Shown here: piece after piece, positions 32,654 to 35,879 of the stretch
Position numbering within the stretch: position 1 is the first letter of the stretch
Layout: each line of letters opens with the position of its first letter
Notes under the pieces: generated by a model
What the model was told of the DNA's origin: nothing
The model's database searches: none
Seen by the model: only the letters and a program-made list of their open reading frames with translations
Position numbers and translations under genes: made by a program
Assembly (NCBI GenBank): GCA_031119555.1
Contig: JAVHXQ010000038.1
Location: 1 to 35,879, forward strand
Length of the DNA stretch: 35,879 nt
Source of the DNA: Candidatus Dactylopiibacterium sp.
GTDB lineage: Bacteria; Pseudomonadota; Gammaproteobacteria; Burkholderiales; Rhodocyclaceae
Direction of reading: 5' to 3'

Positions 32654-35503
32654 ATGAGACAGTACCAGCTCAACTCCTACCTCTTCGGGGCCAATGCGCC
32701 CTTCATCGAAGAGCTCTACGAGAAGTACCTCGAGAATCCCGCCAGCGTCGACGACGCCTGGCGCGATTACTTCGACTCGCTGCAGAACCTGCCGGGCGCG
32801 AGCCGCGACGTGGCGCATGCCCCCGTCATCGCGTCCTTCGAGCAGCTCGCCCGCCAGGGCAAGCCGCTCGCCTCGGCGATCGCCTCGCCCGGGGTGGCCG
32901 ACAAACGCCAGGTCAGCGTGCTGCAGCTGATCAACGCCTACCGTTTCCTGGGCAACCGCTGGGCCCAGATCGATCCGCTCAAGCGCCAGGAGCGTCCCGC
33001 GATCGCCGAGCTGGAACCCTCTTATTACGGCTTCACCGAGGCCGATCTGTCGGCGCGCTTCAACATCGGCTCCTTCCAGTTCCAGGAGGGCAGCCAGGCC
33101 ACGCTGCGCGAGATTCTCGAAGCCCTGCGGCAGACCTATTGCGGCTCGCTGACCGTCGAATACATGTACATGGTCGACGTGCAGCAGAAGCGCTGGATCC
33201 AGAGCCGGCTCGAACCCATCCGCGCCACCCCGGCCTTCGACGTCAAGGCCAAGAAGCACATCCTGGGTCGCCTGACGGCGGCAGAAACGCTCGAGAAATA
33301 CCTGCACACGCGCTACGTGGGGCAGAAGCGCTTCTCGCTCGAGGGCGGTGAATCGTCCATCGTGGCGATGGACACCTTCGTGAATGTGGCCGGCGCGCTG
33401 GGCGTGCAGGAAATCGTGATCGGCATGGCCCACCGGGGGCGTCTCAACGTACTCGTGAATACGCTGGGCAAGGCGCCCAAGATGCTGTTCGAGGAGTTCG
33501 AGGGCAAGCACGCCTCCGACCTCACGGCCGGCGACGTGAAATACCACATGGGCTTTTCTTCCGACGTCTCCACGCCGGGAGGCCCCGTCCATCTCTCGCT
33601 CGCCTTCAACCCTTCCCACCTGGAAATCGTGAATCCGGTCGTGCAGGGCTCGGTCTTCGCCCGCCAGAACCGGCGTGGCGAAGATTCCGAAGGCCAGGTC
33701 GTGCCCCTGCTCATCCATGGCGACGCGGCCGTGGCGGGTCAGGGCATCAACCAGGAACTGCTCAACTTCTCGCAGACCCGTGGCTACGGCACGGGCGGGG
33801 CGGTGCACCTGGTCATCAACAACCAGATCGGCTTCACGACGTCCGACCCGCGCGACTCGCGTTCCTCGATCTACTGCACGGACATCTTCAAGATGGCCGA
33901 GGCACCGATCTTCCACGTCAATGGTGATGACCCCGAAGCCGTCGCGCTGGCCTGCCAGCTGGCGATCGAGTTCCGCCAGACTTTCCGCAAGGACGTGGTC
34001 GTCGACCTGCTGTGCTTCCGCAAGCTCGGCCACAACGAGCAGGACGAGCCCATGGTCACGCAGCCGCTGATGTACAAGAAGATTGCCCAGCACCCCGGCA
34101 CGCGCAAGCTGTACGCAGACCGGCTGGTGGGGCAGGGCGTGTGCACGGCCGACGAGCCCGACCAGATGATCGCCGACTACCGCGAGCACCTGGATCGCGG
34201 CGAGCTGCTCTACAACCCGGTGCTGTCGGGTCACAGCCGCAAGTTCGCACAGGACTGGGCACCTTTCGTGCAGAAGGCCTACACCGACGAATCCGCCACC
34301 GGCGTGCCCATGGCCGAACTGCGCCGCATGGCGCAGCGCCTCACCGACGTGCCCGAAGGCTTCACGCTGCATTCGCGCGTGGCCAACATCATCGAGGCAC
34401 GCAGCGCGATGGGCGAGGGCAAGCAGCCGCTCGACTGGGGCATGGCCGAGAACCTCGCCTACGCCTCGCTCGTGGCGCAGGGCTACGCCGTTCGCCTCTC
34501 GGGGCAGGACTGCGGGCGAGGGACCTTCTTCCACCGCCACGCCGTGCTGCATGACCAGAACCGCGAAAAATGGGACGCCGGCATCCACGTCCCGCTCGCG
34601 GGCATTCAGCCCGACCAGGCGCCGTTCGTGGTCATCGACTCGGTGCTGTCGGAGTCCGGCATCCTCGGCTTCGAATACGGCTACGCCACCGCCGAGCCCA
34701 ACCAGCTCGTGGTCTGGGAAGCCCAGTTCGGCGACTTCGGCAACTGCGCGCAGGTCGTCATCGACCAGTTCATCGCGTCGGGCGAGGCGAAGTGGGGGCG
34801 TCAGGCCGGCATCACGATGCTCTTGCCGCACGGCTACGAAGGGCAGGGCCCGGAGCATTCCTCGGGCCGTCTCGAACGCTTCATGCAGCTCTCGGCGGAG
34901 AACAACTGGCAGGTCTGCGTGCCCTCCACGCCGGCCCAGATCTTCCACCTGCTGCGTCGCCAGATGGTGCGCCCGCTGCGCAAGCCGCTCGTGGTGATGA
35001 CGCCCAAATCCCTGCTGCGTCACAAGGAAGCGGTCTCGTCGCTCGAGGAGCTCGCGACCGGCAGCTTCCAGACCGTGATCGGCGAGGTCGACAAGTTCGA
35101 CGCAAAGAAGGTCAAGCGCATCGTGGTCTGCTCCGGCAAGCTCTATTACGAGCTTCTCGCCGAGCGGCGCGCGAAGGAGATCAAGGACACCGTCATCGTG
35201 CGGCTCGAGCAGCTCTACCCCTTCCCCAACGACGCATTCGCGGCCGAACTTGCGAAGTACCCCAACGCCAAGGACGTCGTCTGGTGCCAGGAAGAACCGC
35301 GCAACCAGGGCGCGTGGTACTGGATCGCATCGCGTCAGCACGTGGCCCGCTCGATGGGTGAGAAGCACACCCTGCATCTGGTGAGCCGGCCGGCCTCCGC
35401 TTCGCCCGCCGTGGGTTACTACGCGGTGCACAACGCCCAGCAGCGTGAAGTCGTGGAAGGTGCATTCGGCAAACTCGGACAAGACCAGGCTCCGCGCTTC
35501 TGA
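32654..35503 (+). CDS. sucA: 2-oxoglutarate dehydrogenase E1 component
   Basis: The product (949 aa from the ATG at 32654, preceded by GAGG at eight bases) is the thiamine-diphosphate enzyme that decarboxylates 2-oxoglutarate; E. coli SucA is 933 aa. The N-terminal peptide QYQLNSYLFGANAPFIEELYEKYLENP is the E2-binding region. Active-site and cofactor motifs include EIVIGMAHRGRLNVL, SFNPSHLEIVNPVVQG-type sequence, HGDAAVAGQGINQE, VINNQIGFTTSDPRDSRSS and HVNGDDPEAV. The C-terminal half has GQDCGRGTFFHRHAVLHDQ and LLPHGYEGQGPEHSSGRLERF. In-frame ATGs at 32624 and 32636 have poorer ribosome sites. sucB follows 33 bp later. Confidence 0.97.
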   Translation: MRQYQLNSYLFGANAPFIEELYEKYLENPASVDDAWRDYFDSLQNLPGASRDVAHAPVIASFEQLARQGKPLASAIASPGVADKRQVSVLQLINAYRFLGNRWAQIDPLKRQERPAIAELEPSYYGFTEADLSARFNIGSFQFQEGSQATLREILEALRQTYCGSLTVEYMYMVDVQQKRWIQSRLEPIRATPAFDVKAKKHILGRLTAAETLEKYLHTRYVGQKRFSLEGGESSIVAMDTFVNVAGALGVQEIVIGMAHRGRLNVLVNTLGKAPKMLFEEFEGKHASDLTAGDVKYHMGFSSDVSTPGGPVHLSLAFNPSHLEIVNPVVQGSVFARQNRRGEDSEGQVVPLLIHGDAAVAGQGINQELLNFSQTRGYGTGGAVHLVINNQIGFTTSDPRDSRSSIYCTDIFKMAEAPIFHVNGDDPEAVALACQLAIEFRQTFRKDVVVDLLCFRKLGHNEQDEPMVTQPLMYKKIAQHPGTRKLYADRLVGQGVCTADEPDQMIADYREHLDRGELLYNPVLSGHSRKFAQDWAPFVQKAYTDESATGVPMAELRRMAQRLTDVPEGFTLHSRVANIIEARSAMGEGKQPLDWGMAENLAYASLVAQGYAVRLSGQDCGRGTFFHRHAVLHDQNREKWDAGIHVPLAGIQPDQAPFVVIDSVLSESGILGFEYGYATAEPNQLVVWEAQFGDFGNCAQVVIDQFIASGEAKWGRQAGITMLLPHGYEGQGPEHSSGRLERFMQLSAENNWQVCVPSTPAQIFHLLRRQMVRPLRKPLVVMTPKSLLRHKEAVSSLEELATGSFQTVIGEVDKFDAKKVKRIVVCSGKLYYELLAERRAKEIKDTVIVRLEQLYPFPNDAFAAELAKYPNAKDVVWCQEEPRNQGAWYWIASRQHVARSMGEKHTLHLVSRPASASPAVGYYAVHNAQQREVVEGAFGKLGQDQAPRF

Positions 35504-35536
35504 GCGCCGCCACGGATAACACTGGAGAATCGGAAC

Positions 35537-35879
35537 ATGATCATCGAAGTCAAAGTGCCGCAGCTGTCGGAATCCGTTTCCGAGGCAACCCTCGTGAGCT
35601 GGCATGCGCAGGAAGGGCAGGCCGTCAAGCGCGACCAGAACCTGATCGACATCGAGACCGACAAGGTCGTGCTCGAAACCCCGGCGCCCGCCGACGGTGT
35701 GATCGTCAAGATCATCAAGGCCAACGGTGCCACGGTGGCCTCGGGTGAAGTGCTGGCCCAGATCGACACCGAAGCCCAGGCCGGCGCCGTGACGGCCGCG
35801 CCCGAGGCTGCCGCGCCGGGCGCCAGACCGGCCGCCGCACCCGCTGCCGCGGCGCAGCCGGCCCCCGCCGGCACCGGGC
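35537..35879 (+). CDS. sucB: Dihydrolipoyl succinyltransferase (E2 of 2-oxoglutarate dehydrogenase), 5' part
   Basis: The gene runs off the window; 114 codons are visible. The lipoyl domain (MIIEVKVPQLSESVSEATLVSW, DIETDKVVLETPAPADGVI) carries the lipoylated Lys43, and an Ala/Pro-rich linker follows. The ribosome site GGAG lies before the ATG. The E2 carries the succinyl group from E1 to CoA; E1-binding and catalytic domains should lie beyond the window edge. Confidence 0.96.
   Translation, partial: MIIEVKVPQLSESVSEATLVSWHAQEGQAVKRDQNLIDIETDKVVLETPAPADGVIVKIIKANGATVASGEVLAQIDTEAQAGAVTAAPEAAAPGARPAAAPAAAAQPAPAGTG

Noticed and set aside
32537..35605. Long minus-strand open frame opposite sucA
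   Set aside because: Same shadow effect; sucA on the other strand has complete family motifs.

Overview
The window is high-GC (strong G/C third-position bias), densely coding proteobacterial chromosome. The flhDC flagellar master regulator, the mdh<->gntR-sdhCDAB-gltA-sucAB TCA supercluster and the RTX type I secretion genes together point to a betaproteobacterium, most likely Burkholderiales. The genus cannot be fixed from sequence alone. No rRNA, tRNA, CRISPR array, insertion sequence or prophage was seen, and no gap between genes exceeds 300 bp.

Region 1 (1-4432) is a type I secretion locus: the C-terminus of an RTX Ca-binding protein, a strong hairpin, an HlyB-type ABC exporter with a degenerate C39-like domain and an unusual Ala/Glu-rich insert, and an HlyD adaptor. 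No TolC gene is in view. A convergent zinc-ribbon NUDIX hydrolase follows (4535-5098).

Region 2 (5212-19888) is a motility and chemotaxis block. It starts with two GGDEF proteins: REC-GGDEF, and HDOD with a degenerate REC and GGDEF. Next comes a candidate sigma-28-driven small RNA, then flhD-flhC-motA-motB-cheR-cheB-STAS-cheV-cheV-cheY-cheZ-cheA. Three sigma-28 (FliA) promoter matches with identical 11-nt spacing lie before the candidate sRNA, motA and the first cheV. They imply that FlhDC sits at the top of the hierarchy and that motor and chemotaxis genes are late genes. The chemotaxis set is unusual: CheB has no receiver domain, CheA has no evident P2 domain, and there is no cheW, cheD or receptor gene; two CheV proteins are present.

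Region 3 (20008-21780) holds a solo LacI-family regulator convergent with a FeeM-like acyltransferase-type protein.

Region 4 (21906-35879) is central metabolism. acnB, a CitE/HpcH-like lyase and mdh run on the minus strand. Divergently, a GntR/HutC regulator is followed by sdhC, sdhD, sdhA, sdhB, sdhE, gltA, sucA and the start of sucB. A perfect 20-bp palindrome lies between mdh and gntR and overlaps the likely gntR promoter, which suggests autoregulation of the TCA operon.

The two most notable observations are: (a) the SdhE assembly-factor frame has no stop codon and runs in frame into citrate synthase, giving a potential SdhE-GltA fusion; (b) a sigma-28 promoter, about 90 nt of non-protein-like sequence and an intrinsic terminator lie just upstream of flhD, the anatomy of a flagellar small RNA.
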